From DATLFI01 sp035524895 (GTDB lineage: Bacteria; Acidobacteriota; Thermoanaerobaculia; Multivoradales; Multivoraceae), in contig DATLFI010000059.1 in NCBI GenBank assembly GCA_035524895.1, positions 1 through 60,928 of the forward strand: DNA of 60,928 bases, in the 5' to 3' direction. The notes below the pieces were generated by a model. It worked only from the letters and a program-made list of their open reading frames with translations. It ran no database searches and was not told where the DNA came from. This document shows, piece after piece, positions 8,559-17,212 of the stretch. The position numbers and the translations under genes were made by a program. Positions within the stretch are counted from its first letter, which is position 1; each line of letters opens with the position of its first letter.

Positions 8559-9868
8559 TCAGTCGTAGGAACCTGTTCGCTGGCGCCGGCCTGGGCGCGC
8601 TGCTCCCCGCGTTCGGTCGTCGCGCCGGCGCGAGCTCGACCGCTCCGGCACCGCACACCGACTCGGTAGCTCGTCCGCGGCCCTACACGCCGGTGGTCTG
8701 CCCCGACTCGAGCACGCTGCCGTGGCGCATGGTCGACGGGTTCAAGGAGTACCACCTGGTAGCCGAGGAGGTGGAGCAGGAGCTCGCTCCTGGCTCACGG
8801 ATGCGGTGCTGGGGGTACAACGGCGCGACCCCCGGGCCCACCATCGAGGCGGTCGCTGGCGACCGCGTGCGATTCCTCGTCACCAACCGCCTGCCCGAGC
8901 ACACCACCGTGCACTGGCACGGAATCCGGATGCCCTGCGGCATGGACGGCGCCGGCGGCATCACGCAGCCGCACATCCCGCCTGGCGAGACCTGGGCCTA
9001 CGAGATGACGCTGCCCGACGCCGGCACCTTCCTCTACCACCCGCACGCCGACGAGATGTTGCAGATGGCGCTCGGCATGATGGGCATGATCGTGGTCCAC
9101 CCCAAGGATCCGTCGCAGCGCGCGCGGGTCGATCGCGATTTCGTGATCATGCTGCACGAGTGGTCGCTCCCTGCCGGCACCTACCGGCCCGACCCCTCCG
9201 AGATGCTCGACTTCAACCACTTCACCTTCAACGGCAAGGTGTTCCCCGGAACATCGCCGCTGGTGGTGAAGACCGGCGACCGCGTGCGCATCCGCTTTGG
9301 CAACCTGAGCATGACCGAGCACCCCATCCACCTGCACGGCTACCACTTCCACGTCACCGGTGGCGACGGCGGGCCGATTCCGGCATCGGCGCAGTGGCCG
9401 ATGGCCACCGTGCAGGTGCCGGTGGGCGCGACGCGCGACATCGAGCTCAGGGCCGACGAACCGGGCGACTGGGTGATCCACTGCCACAAGTCGCACCACA
9501 CCATGAACGCCATGGGGCACGGCCTGCCCAACACGCTGGGCGTCGACCAGCGCGGGTTGGAGGAGAAGATCCGCGCGTTGCTGCCGGGCTACATGGCGAT
9601 GGGCGAGCGCGGCATGGCGGAGATGCAGGACCATTCGCGCCACATGACTGGGCCCGAGAACACCCTGCCGATGATGGGCGGCGAAGGGCCCTTCGGCAAC
9701 ATCGAGATGGGCGGCATGTTCACGCTCTTGAAGGTGCGCGACCGGCTCGCGAGCTACGAGGAGGATCCGGGCTGGTACGAGCATCCGCCCGGGACCGTGG
9801 CGTATCGCGTCGGAGAACCGGGAAAGGGCGAGGAGGCGGCACCGGGGGAGCACCACCACCACGGCTGA
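8555..9868 (+). CDS. Multicopper oxidase, Tat-exported
   Basis: A periplasmic multicopper oxidase, probably oxidising Cu(I). The 437-residue chain starts at a GTG with a good ribosome site (ggagg, 6 nt upstream) overlapping the tolC-like stop. A twin-arginine signal (SRRNLF, residues 3-8) fits folded export with copper. Cupredoxin copper ligands are visible: HWHG near 120, HPHAD near 162, HPIHLHGYHFH near 255 and HCHKSHHTMNAMGHG near 309. The last includes the His-Cys-His of the T1/T3 sites. The third domain's Met ligand lies in the same segment. The C-terminus is Met- and His-rich (GGMFTLL, EHHHHG), typical of copper-resistance enzymes. Confidence 0.94.
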   Translation: MISRRNLFAGAGLGALLPAFGRRAGASSTAPAPHTDSVARPRPYTPVVCPDSSTLPWRMVDGFKEYHLVAEEVEQELAPGSRMRCWGYNGATPGPTIEAVAGDRVRFLVTNRLPEHTTVHWHGIRMPCGMDGAGGITQPHIPPGETWAYEMTLPDAGTFLYHPHADEMLQMALGMMGMIVVHPKDPSQRARVDRDFVIMLHEWSLPAGTYRPDPSEMLDFNHFTFNGKVFPGTSPLVVKTGDRVRIRFGNLSMTEHPIHLHGYHFHVTGGDGGPIPASAQWPMATVQVPVGATRDIELRADEPGDWVIHCHKSHHTMNAMGHGLPNTLGVDQRGLEEKIRALLPGYMAMGERGMAEMQDHSRHMTGPENTLPMMGGEGPFGNIEMGGMFTLLKVRDRLASYEEDPGWYEHPPGTVAYRVGEPGKGEEAAPGEHHHHG

Positions 9869-9908
9869 GCACGCGGAGGGATGCGCGACGCGCTGGTATC
9901 TTTCGACC

Positions 9909-11381
9909 ATGACGCACTTGCAAGTCTCGGGGATGGCGGTGGTCCTTGCTCAGGTCGTTTGCCTCGGGTCGGCCGCCATCGCGGCCGCGGCCGAGCCTCT
10001 CGACAAGGCCGCGATGCTGCGCACGATCGAGGCGCGCGCCGACGAAACGTGGCGCGCCGCGCTCGACCTCTGGGAGTGGGCCGAGCCCGGCTACCAGGAG
10101 ACGCGCTCCGCGGAGCGTCTGGCGGTGATTCTCGAGGCGCGCGGCTTCCGCGTCACACGCGGCGTCGCGGACATCCCAACCGCGTTCGTCGCCACCTTCG
10201 GCCGCGGCGAGCCGGTGCTAGGCATCCTCGCCGAGTACGACGCGCTGCCGGGGCTGTCGCAGCAGGCGGTACCGGAGCGCCGGCCGCGCGAGGGCGGCGG
10301 CTACGGGCACGCCTGCGGCCACCACCTTTTCGGAGCAGCCTCGGTTGCGGCCGCCCTCGCGGTCGCCGACGCGCTCGAGAGTGGCGCGCTCGCCGGCACG
10401 GTCAAGCTCTACGGCACCCCGGCGGAAGAAGGCGGCAGCGCGAAGGTCTTCATGGCCCGAGCCGGCCTTTTCGAGGGCGTCGACGCAGTGCTCCACTGGC
10501 ACCCCGCCGACCGCAACGCGGCCGGCGACCCCACCAACATGGCGCGTGTGGCGGCGAAGTTCCGCTTCCACGGCCGCAGCGCGCACGCCGCGGCGTCGCC
10601 CGAGCTGGGGCGCTCGGCGCTCGACGGCGTCGAGCTGATGAACCACGCCGCGCAGCTCCTGCGCGAGCACACACCCGACCGCACCCGCATCCATCACGTG
10701 ATCACTTCAGGTGGCGGCGCGCCCAACGTCGTGCCCGACTTCGCGGAGGTCTTTTACTACGTGCGCCACCCCGACGCCGCGGTGGCGCGCGATCTCTACC
10801 GGCGCCTGCTGCTGTGCGCCGAGGGTGCTGCGACCGCCACCGAGACAGAGCTCGAGATCGAGTACCTCGGCGGCACCCACAACATCGTGCCCAACGACAC
10901 ACTGGCTCGGGTGTCGCTGCGCAACCTGCGCGAGCTGGTCGACATCCGCTACGACGACCTAGAGCGCGAGTTCGCGCAGCGGCTGCAGGACACCCTCGAG
11001 CGGCCGCGTCCCCTCGAGGACATCGCCAACGTGCACGACGAGAGCGGGCAGACCAGCTCGGGCTCGACCGATGTCGGCGACGTGTCGTGGTTGGTGCCGA
11101 CCACCGGCGTCGACGTCGCCACCTGGGTTCCGGGAACGCCCGCGCACTCCTGGCAGGCCGTCGCGGCGGGCGGCACCACGATCGGCCGTCAGGGCATGTT
11201 GCTCGCGGCGCGCACGCTCGCGGCGGTGGCGTGGGACCTCTTCCGCGATCCCGAGACCATCGCCGCCGCGCGCGCCGAGCTCGAGCGTCGACTCGCGGGC
11301 ACCGAGTACCGCTACCAGCCGCTGCTCGAGCTCGGCCAGCCGCCGCCGCTCGACTACCGCAAGGCGCCCGGCGGCGAGTAG
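9909..11381 (+). CDS. Secreted M20-family amidohydrolase (AbgB-like)
   Basis: 490 residues with an N-terminal signal peptide ending near AAIAAAAEP. The M20D amidohydrolase/carboxypeptidase fold is shown by GILAEYDALPG, HACGHHLFGA, GTPAEEGGSAKV, HWHPADRN and GGGAPNVVPD. These contain the dimetal His and Glu ligands and the dimerisation lid. The closest functional relatives I recognise are aminobenzoyl-glutamate hydrolase B-like proteins, which cleave amide bonds to small amino acids. The periplasmic location and the actual substrate are inferred. It stands alone: the copper oxidase ends 40 bp upstream and the nucleotidyltransferase starts 38 bp downstream. Confidence 0.88.
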   Translation: MTHLQVSGMAVVLAQVVCLGSAAIAAAAEPLDKAAMLRTIEARADETWRAALDLWEWAEPGYQETRSAERLAVILEARGFRVTRGVADIPTAFVATFGRGEPVLGILAEYDALPGLSQQAVPERRPREGGGYGHACGHHLFGAASVAAALAVADALESGALAGTVKLYGTPAEEGGSAKVFMARAGLFEGVDAVLHWHPADRNAAGDPTNMARVAAKFRFHGRSAHAAASPELGRSALDGVELMNHAAQLLREHTPDRTRIHHVITSGGGAPNVVPDFAEVFYYVRHPDAAVARDLYRRLLLCAEGAATATETELEIEYLGGTHNIVPNDTLARVSLRNLRELVDIRYDDLEREFAQRLQDTLERPRPLEDIANVHDESGQTSSGSTDVGDVSWLVPTTGVDVATWVPGTPAHSWQAVAAGGTTIGRQGMLLAARTLAAVAWDLFRDPETIAAARAELERRLAGTEYRYQPLLELGQPPPLDYRKAPGGE

Positions 11382-11418
11382 CGCCGGGAACGGCCGAGGC
11401 CGCTGCTACTGTCCGCTC

Positions 11419-11874
11419 GTGGCCCTCGACCTCTTCGACGAGCTCACCGGCCTGCTTGCCGATCTCGAGCGGGGCGGCGCCGAGTACGCCATCGCCGGCG
11501 CGATTGCTCTTGCGATCCACGGCGTGCCGCGCGCGACCGCCGACATCGACCTCCTCGTGCCGGGCGAACACGTCGAGAGGGCTCTGGAGATCGCGCGAGG
11601 GCGAGGCTTCACCGTGGCCGCGGCGCCGATGCGGTTCAGCGACGGGCAGCAGCTTCGGCGCGTGACAAAATTGCAGGGCGAGGATGCCCTGACGCTCGAC
11701 TTGCTGATCGTCGGCCCTGCGCTCGAAGCGGTCTGGGCAGAGCGAGTCTCCGTGCCGCTCGAAGACGGAAGCGTTTGGGTGGTGTCGCGCCAGGGGCTGG
11801 TGCAGATGAAGGCGCTCGCCGGGCGAGATCAGGACTTCGCCGACATCCGACGCCTCCAGGAGGCGGATCGATGA
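11419..11874 (+). CDS. Nucleotidyltransferase (AbiEii/MNT-like)
   Basis: 151 residues from a GTG start. The N-terminal half carries the minimal nucleotidyltransferase signature: AGAIALAIHGVPRATADID, with catalytic aspartates D42 and D44 followed by LLV. Later segments (DALTLDLLIVG and the closing KALAGRDQDFADIRRL) are those of AbiEii-type or uncharacterised MNT proteins that adenylylate or nucleotidylate a partner. The stop is overlapped by the ATG of a 77-residue gene (ATGA), so the pair is one translational unit. The layout resembles two-gene toxin-antitoxin modules, but I recognise no HEPN toxin here. Confidence 0.8.
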   Translation: MALDLFDELTGLLADLERGGAEYAIAGAIALAIHGVPRATADIDLLVPGEHVERALEIARGRGFTVAAAPMRFSDGQQLRRVTKLQGEDALTLDLLIVGPALEAVWAERVSVPLEDGSVWVVSRQGLVQMKALAGRDQDFADIRRLQEADR

Positions 11875-12104
11875 TCGGAGCGGGTCGAGTCGCGGCGGAC
11901 GAAGGCATTGGTGGTGCCGCTGAGGTTACAGCCCGGCTCCGCGAGCTCTCACGACTCGCCGACCTACGCGCCGATCGGCGACTCGACGCCAAACTCGACC
12001 TGAGCCCGGCGGCCGTCACCCGGCGGCTGCGCCGTCAGTCGGCCTTGCGCGCTCTCTGTCTTCGGCTCGGCACCGGCAAGCGCCGGGGCCCTACTCCGTC
12101 CTGA
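11871..12104 (+). CDS. 77-residue partner of the nucleotidyltransferase
   Basis: A small basic protein, unrecognised. Its ATG overlaps the nucleotidyltransferase stop. It is predicted helical and contains an apparent internal duplication: AEVTARLRELSRLADL (about 28-43) aligns with AAVTRRLRRQSALRAL (about 52-67), with A, V, T, R, L, R, S and L kept in register. The basic tail ends GTGKRRGPTPS. It runs into the convergent MaoC gene, overlapping it by 14 bp at the 3' ends. Its role is likely tied to the nucleotidyltransferase, as substrate, antitoxin or adaptor. This is inference from coupling only. Confidence 0.6.
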   Translation: MIGAGRVAADEGIGGAAEVTARLRELSRLADLRADRRLDAKLDLSPAAVTRRLRRQSALRALCLRLGTGKRRGPTPS

Positions 12105-12582
12105 CCTGCGGTGGCTGCGGACCCGGCGGCACGTGGCCGCGGCGGTAGATCAGGATCGTGCGCTCGTAGTCGATGACCACGACGCCATCCTGGTTGTAGC
12201 CGAGCGTGCGGAAGCGCACGATGCCCTGGTGCGGGCGTGACTTCGAGACGCGCGTCTCGAGCACCTCGCTCTGGGCGTAGATGGTGTCGCCCTCGAACAC
12301 CGGGTGGGGGAGACGGATCTTGTCCCAGCCGAGGTTGACGGCGTTCTTCGACAGGTCGCCCACCGAGAGGCCGGTAACCAGCGCGAGCGTGAACGCAGAG
12401 TTCACGAGCGGCTTCTTCCACTCGGTCTGCGCCGCCCAGACCTCGTCGAAGTGGATCGGGTTCGGGTTCACCGTGAGCAGGGTGAACCAGATGTTGTCGG
12501 TCTGGGTCACCGTCCGCCCGAGCGGGTGGCGGAAGACCTGGCCGACCTCGAAGTCCTCGAAGACGCGGGCGTCACTGGGCAT
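12091..12582 (-). CDS. MaoC-like acyl-CoA hydratase
   Basis: A 163-residue hot-dog-fold dehydratase/hydratase. It has the MaoC signature TVNPNPIHFDEVWA (catalytic Asp/His loop), then NSAFTLALVTGLSVGDLS and LPHPVFEGDTIYAQSEVLE. It resembles the single-domain branch that includes mycobacterial itaconyl-CoA hydratase, which adds water to branched C5 acyl-CoAs. Substrate assignment is tentative. It follows the racemase/CoA-transferase gene by 69 bp on the same strand and probably shares its transcript; the two would act on alpha-methyl-branched acyl-CoA intermediates. An upstream in-frame ATG adds eight residues. Confidence 0.85.
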   Translation of the reverse strand: MPSDARVFEDFEVGQVFRHPLGRTVTQTDNIWFTLLTVNPNPIHFDEVWAAQTEWKKPLVNSAFTLALVTGLSVGDLSKNAVNLGWDKIRLPHPVFEGDTIYAQSEVLETRVSKSRPHQGIVRFRTLGYNQDGVVVIDYERTILIYRRGHVPPGPQPPQVRTE

Positions 12583-12651
12583 GCCTCGATGATAGCGATC
12601 GCGCAAGGAGGACCGGCGGCGCGGCCGGTCGGCCCGATCGGAGTCCGCCCG

Positions 12652-13791
12652 CTACCCGAAGGCACCTTCCTCTTGAAGCCGCTCGAGCTCCCCAGCGAGC
12701 CCGGCCTCGCGTAGCACGTCCTCGGTGTGCTCGCCGGGCACGGGCGCCGGACGCCGTAGCGTCCCCGGCGTACGCGCCAGCCTGGGCGCAGGCGCGGTGT
12801 GGAGGTTGCCGTCGGGGCCGGTGGGGAAGGCGTCGCGCGCGACGTTGTGCGGGTGTCGCGGCGCCTCGTCGAGCTCGAGCACCGGGGTGACGCAGGCGTC
12901 GAGGCCGTGTGGAGCGCCGGCGAAGACCGCCGCCCACTCGTCGCGCGTCCGTTCGAGGAAGCGCGTGGCGAAGGCGCGCGCCTGCTCCGGCCACTTCTGG
13001 GGGTCCATCTGCTCAGCGCGAAGATCAAGACCTGTGCCCTCGCAGAGAGCGGCGAAGAACTTGGGCTCGATCGCGCCCACTGCGACATAGCGGCCGTCGC
13101 GGCAGGTATAGCAGCGATAGAAGGGCGCGCCGCCGCCGAGGAGGCCCTTGCCGGGCTGCGATAGCACGCCGCGCGTCGAGTAGTGCGCAGAGAGGATCGA
13201 GGCTGCGCCGTCGATCATCGCCGCGTCGAGGTACTGGCCACGACCGGAGCGCTCGCGCTCGAGGAGAGCCACCGCGATCCCGAAAGCCGCGAGCAGCCCG
13301 CCGCCGCCAAAGTCGGCGACCAGGTTGAGCGGCGGCACGGGCCGGGGGTCGGCGGCATCGGGCCCTGGTCCGATCTGCGAGAGCACGCCGGCGATCGCGA
13401 TGTAGTTGATGTCGTGCCCGGCTGCCTCGGCGAGCGGGCCGTCCTGCCCGTAGCCAGTGAGCGAGCAGTAGACCAGGCGCGGGTTGATCGCCGCGAGCGT
13501 GTCGTAGTCCGCGCGCAGCCGCGTGGTCACCCCTGGCCGGTTGCCCTCGAGCAGGACGTCGGCGCGCTCGCACAGCTTGTGGAGCACGCCTTGACCCGAA
13601 GCGGTCTTGAGGTCGAGCACGATGCTGCGCTTGTTGCGCGCGAGCATGTCGTAGGTGCGTGCCGGCGCCTTGGCCCCGGGCGCGTCGATGCGCACGACAT
13701 CGGCGCCCATGTCGCCGAGCAGCATCGAGCAGTAGGGACCGGGCGCGAGGCGCGAGAGGTCGAGGACGCGAATGCCGTCGAGGGGTCCCAT
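12652..13791 (-). CDS. Alpha-methylacyl-CoA racemase (CaiB/BaiF family)
   Basis: A 379-residue family III CoA-transferase. The start MGPLDGIRVLDLSRLAPGPY is the standard opening, with GDMGADVVRID and NRPGVTTRLRADY for CoA binding. The residues used for alpha-proton exchange in methylacyl-CoA racemases are present: His in AAGHDINYIA and Asp in NLVADFGGGG. This makes a racemase of 2-methylacyl-CoA thioesters more likely than a true CoA-transferase. It is needed in branched-chain fatty acid or sterol side-chain oxidation. It is divergent from poly(A) polymerase and upstream of maoC in the same direction. Confidence 0.87.
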   Translation of the reverse strand: MGPLDGIRVLDLSRLAPGPYCSMLLGDMGADVVRIDAPGAKAPARTYDMLARNKRSIVLDLKTASGQGVLHKLCERADVLLEGNRPGVTTRLRADYDTLAAINPRLVYCSLTGYGQDGPLAEAAGHDINYIAIAGVLSQIGPGPDAADPRPVPPLNLVADFGGGGLLAAFGIAVALLERERSGRGQYLDAAMIDGAASILSAHYSTRGVLSQPGKGLLGGGAPFYRCYTCRDGRYVAVGAIEPKFFAALCEGTGLDLRAEQMDPQKWPEQARAFATRFLERTRDEWAAVFAGAPHGLDACVTPVLELDEAPRHPHNVARDAFPTGPDGNLHTAPAPRLARTPGTLRRPAPVPGEHTEDVLREAGLAGELERLQEEGAFG

Positions 13792-13909
13792 GGTTGGTGT
13801 GGAGAGCGGTCGTGGAGCGGGGGAGTGTAGCGCGGTGTCGGGTCCCTCACGGCGACAAGAAGACCTGCCCGACCACACATGCGGGGCTCGGCCGGTCATA
13901 ATCCTCGTC

Positions 13910-15196
13910 GTGTCCGTGACCACCACTCCAGCCACCGCGACGGCCCCCCGCATCGTTGCGCGACCGGACCACGCGATCTCGCGGCGGAACATCGCGCACG
14001 GCGCGCTACGCGTGCTCTACCGACTGCACCGCGCGGGCTTCGAGGCGTGTTTGGTGGGAGGCTGCGTGCGCGACTTGCTGCTCTCGCGCAAGCCGAAGGA
14101 CTTCGACATCGTCACCGACGCGTACCCGGAGCGGGTGCGACGCCTGTTCCGCCACGCCAGGATCATCGGCCGGCGCTTCCGTCTGGTGCACGTGGTCTAC
14201 CCCGACGGCGTGATCGAGGTCTCGACCTTCCGCGGCGATCCCGACCCCGGGCGCCAGCGCCGCCGGCCCGGCGAGCTGCTGGTGACCAGCGACAACACCT
14301 ACGGCACGCCCGAGGAGGACGCGTTCCGCCGTGACTTCACGGTCAATGCGCTGTTCTACCGGATCTCCGACTTCGCGGTGGCCGACTACGTCGGGGGACT
14401 GCGCGACCTCGACCAGCACATCCTGCGCACGATCGGCGACCCCGACGTGCGGCTCCCGGAGGACCCGGTGCGCATGATGCGCGCCTGCGAGCTCGCCGGC
14501 CGCCTCGACTTCCGGATCGACCGCCGCACCGAGGAGGCGATCCGCCGCCACGCGCGCGAGATCGTGAAGGCGTCGCCGGCGAGGTTGACCGAGGAGCTGC
14601 TCGAGCTGCTCGCCTGCGGCCGCTCCTACCCGGCGTTCGAGCGCATGGCCGAGCTGGGGCTGCTGGCGCAGCTATTCCCGCAGTCCGGTCCGCTGCTCCT
14701 CGCCGGACGCGGTCGCGGCGAGCTGTCGGGTCTCCTGCCGACACTCGACCGCTGGACCCAGGAAGGTCGCCAGCCGGGGGACGCCGGGTTGCTGGCGGTG
14801 GTGCTGGCCCCGGTCGTGATCGAGCAGCGCTCGCTCCTCGAGCGGCGGCACCGCAACCCTACGCGCCGCGAGCTGCAGCGCGTGATCGAGGACGCCGTCA
14901 TCGGTCTGTCCGAGCGGTTCGCGCTGTCGCGCGCGCGCTCCCACCAGCTCTACCACCTGCTCGAAACCTTCCAGCGCCTGTGCGAGCCGATGCCCGAGGA
15001 CGACGAGCTCTGGCGGATCGCCATGCGGCCGTCGTTCCCCGAAGCCCTCGAGCTGTTCGAGCTGCTGAGCGAGGCCACCGGCGCCGCGACGGAAGAAACC
15101 GAGGCTTGGCGCCGAGCGGCGCGCGAGGCCGCCCATCGCCCGGCGCCGGCGGCGAGCGCTGCGTCGCGACGCAGGCGTCGCCGTCGCCGTCGCTGA
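13910..15196 (+). CDS. pcnB: Poly(A) polymerase I / CCA-adding family
   Basis: 428 residues from a GTG start; a second GTG lies six bases on. The class II nucleotidyltransferase head has LVGGCVRDLLLSRKPKDFDI (about 48-67) with the catalytic DxD. ARIIGRRFRLVHV is the stretch I use to favour PcnB over CCA-adding enzymes. RRDFTVNALFY and a helical RNA-binding region containing DPVRMMRACELAGRLDF and the C-terminal PcnB segment follow. The end is a run of about nine arginines interrupted by one Ala/Ser patch, a natural RNA-binding tail. It tags RNA 3' ends with A residues for decay. A CCA-adding role is not excluded. Confidence 0.88.
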   Translation: MSVTTTPATATAPRIVARPDHAISRRNIAHGALRVLYRLHRAGFEACLVGGCVRDLLLSRKPKDFDIVTDAYPERVRRLFRHARIIGRRFRLVHVVYPDGVIEVSTFRGDPDPGRQRRRPGELLVTSDNTYGTPEEDAFRRDFTVNALFYRISDFAVADYVGGLRDLDQHILRTIGDPDVRLPEDPVRMMRACELAGRLDFRIDRRTEEAIRRHAREIVKASPARLTEELLELLACGRSYPAFERMAELGLLAQLFPQSGPLLLAGRGRGELSGLLPTLDRWTQEGRQPGDAGLLAVVLAPVVIEQRSLLERRHRNPTRRELQRVIEDAVIGLSERFALSRARSHQLYHLLETFQRLCEPMPEDDELWRIAMRPSFPEALELFELLSEATGAATEETEAWRRAAREAAHRPAPAASAASRRRRRRRRR

Positions 15197-15436
15197 CCGC
15201 CGATCGGAGTGGCTGCTCGCTTGCCCCGCCACGCACGGGGTACGCGCAATGGGAAGGATTTCGAGAGCACAGTCGTCGACGTGCTCGATCCGTTCGCCGC
15301 CGAGTGATCCGCTAGGAATCGAGCGGCGATGGCTCGGAAACCCACCGAGCTCAGGGCGGCCGATCGGATATCTTGCTCCTTCCACCCGCGAACTTGGAGA
15401 TGCGAGAGCTCGGCTCTCCAGCCGAGGAGGCGAACG

Positions 15437-17134
15437 ATGCTCCGAACCAGGCACCGAATCAGGCACCGAACCGATCCTGCATCCCGACTGACGACCTTCG
15501 CGCTGCTCGTGACGCTGCCGCTCCTTGCCGCAGGGTGCGGTGGCGGCGAGGCGGCGGACGCAGAGGGCTCCGGAGCCGGCACGGAGCCGGACGGCGTCTC
15601 GTCCTCGTCGCCGGTGGCCGTGACCGAGCACGGGAGCGTCCTGGGTGCAGTGGAGGACGGAATCCTGACCTTCAAGGGCATTCGGTACGGTGCCGACACC
15701 GTAACCACGCGCTTCGCGGCGCCCGCGAAGCCCGAGAGCTGGGAAGGAGTGCGCGATGCGACGGGCTTCGGCGCGTCCTGTCCTCAGACGCCGACGGGCA
15801 ACCCCGGAGGATTGTTCTCGTCGTGGCGACCGGATCCCGCGCCTCCGCTCGGTGAGGATTGCCTGTTCCTCAATGTTTGGACGCCAGCGCTCGCGGACGG
15901 TCGCGATCGGCCGGTGATGGTGTGGTTTCACGGCGGCGGCTTCTCCTCGGGCAACGGTTCGTCCAGGGGCTACGACGGCGTGCGCCTTGCCCGACGAGGC
16001 GACGTGGTCGTGGTCACCGTCAACCACCGCCTCAACGCCTTCGGCTACCTGGCCCTCGGCCACTACGCGGAGGGGTTCGAGGACTCCTCGGTCGCGGGAG
16101 TGCTCGACATGATCCAGGCCCTCGAGTGGGTGCGCGACAACATCGAGTCCTTCGGTGGCGATCCCGACACGGTGATGATCTTCGGCGAGTCCGGCGGCGG
16201 CGCGAAGGTCTCGACCCTGCTGGCTACAGAGGCCGCGCGGGGGCTCTTCCACCGCGCCGTCGTCCAGTCGGGCGCGCTCGTACGCTTCCCCGAGCGGGAG
16301 GATGCGCAGGCCGCGGCCGACCGCGTGGTGGCGAACCTCGGGCTGACGCGGGAGACCATCGACGAGATCCGGACGCTGCCGGCCGAGACCATCCAGGAGG
16401 CGCTCGCCGGCACGGGAGCTGCGACCGCACCCTCGATAGACGGGCGGACGCTGACCCGGCACCCGTTCGATCCCGATGCGGCGCCGGCTGGTCGCGACGT
16501 GCCGCTGTTGCTGGGCACGAACCGCACCGAGAGCTCGCTCTTCCTCGGCGCCGCGAATCCCGCCGTGTTCGAGCTCACCTGGGAGGGACTCGCCACGGCG
16601 ATGGAGGAGGCCTTCCCTGGCCGCGACGTCGAAGCCGTGATCGCGGGTTATCGCGAGCTCGATCCGGAGTCGGATCCCGCGGACATCCTCTTCGAGGCGA
16701 CCACCGACTCGCGCTACCTCGCCGGTCATGTCCTCCAGGCCGAGCGGAAGGCCGCGCAAGGCGGAGCGCCCGTCTTCCTGTACCTGTTCGACTGGGACAC
16801 GCCCGTCGACGGCGGCAGGTGGCGCTCTCCCCACGCGCTCGAGATCGGATTCGTCTTCGACAACGTCGCCTACTCCGAGAGCATGTCGGGGATCGGCGAG
16901 GAGCAACAGCGCGTGGCCGACGTCATGGCGGACACCTGGATCGCGTTCGCGAGGACCGGGAACCCGAACAACCCGAGAGTGCCTCAGTGGCCTCCGTACG
17001 ACGCGTCGCGACCGGTGATGGTGCTCGGCGAGTCGCCCGAGCTCGTGAACGACGCGCGCGCCGCCCAGCGCGCGCTGCTGGACGACAGCGCCTCGTACCT
17101 CGGTCGCTATCGGCGGAGTGGGGGTCTGCCGTGA
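15437..17134 (+). CDS. Type B carboxylesterase, lipoprotein
   Basis: 565 residues. ATG follows a strong ribosome site (gaggagg, 6 nt upstream). The signal FALLVTLPLLAAGC places it on the envelope as a lipoprotein. It has the alpha/beta-hydrolase fold of the carboxylesterase type B family: EDCLFLNVWTP, the oxyanion HGGGF, the nucleophile elbow FGESGGG with S252, and a C-terminal HALEIGFVF holding the catalytic His. The usual GESAGG elbow is GESGGG here. Broad-specificity ester hydrolysis is expected and the substrate is unknown. It is convergent with the M23 peptidase, with a repeat palindrome between. Confidence 0.92.
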   Translation: MLRTRHRIRHRTDPASRLTTFALLVTLPLLAAGCGGGEAADAEGSGAGTEPDGVSSSSPVAVTEHGSVLGAVEDGILTFKGIRYGADTVTTRFAAPAKPESWEGVRDATGFGASCPQTPTGNPGGLFSSWRPDPAPPLGEDCLFLNVWTPALADGRDRPVMVWFHGGGFSSGNGSSRGYDGVRLARRGDVVVVTVNHRLNAFGYLALGHYAEGFEDSSVAGVLDMIQALEWVRDNIESFGGDPDTVMIFGESGGGAKVSTLLATEAARGLFHRAVVQSGALVRFPEREDAQAAADRVVANLGLTRETIDEIRTLPAETIQEALAGTGAATAPSIDGRTLTRHPFDPDAAPAGRDVPLLLGTNRTESSLFLGAANPAVFELTWEGLATAMEEAFPGRDVEAVIAGYRELDPESDPADILFEATTDSRYLAGHVLQAERKAAQGGAPVFLYLFDWDTPVDGGRWRSPHALEIGFVFDNVAYSESMSGIGEEQQRVADVMADTWIAFARTGNPNNPRVPQWPPYDASRPVMVLGESPELVNDARAAQRALLDDSASYLGRYRRSGGLP

Positions 17135-17162
17135 ACGCTGCCCCCAAGCTACGGGGAATCGC

Positions 17163-17212
17163 GCCCGGCCGCTTCACGCAGTCGTCCGTGGGCGGCCCAT
17201 GGACGACTGCTA
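17163..17212. repeat. REP-like palindromic repeat, family II copy 1
   Basis: A 50-bp unit whose core (17179-17207) folds as a hairpin of two 14-nt arms around one base: agtcgtccgtgggc / gcccatggacgact. The outer flank gcccggccgct also recurs in copy 2 (32205-32255). It ends in ctag, which on the minus strand is the stop codon of the M23 peptidase. It lies between convergent genes and may act as a bidirectional terminator. Confidence 0.75.

Noticed and set aside
14672..16906. A 744-codon open frame on the minus strand
   Set aside because: It crosses pcnB and the carboxylesterase in the opposite direction, is Arg/Gly/Val-rich with no domain, and both plus-strand genes have clear motifs. It is a GC-driven shadow.
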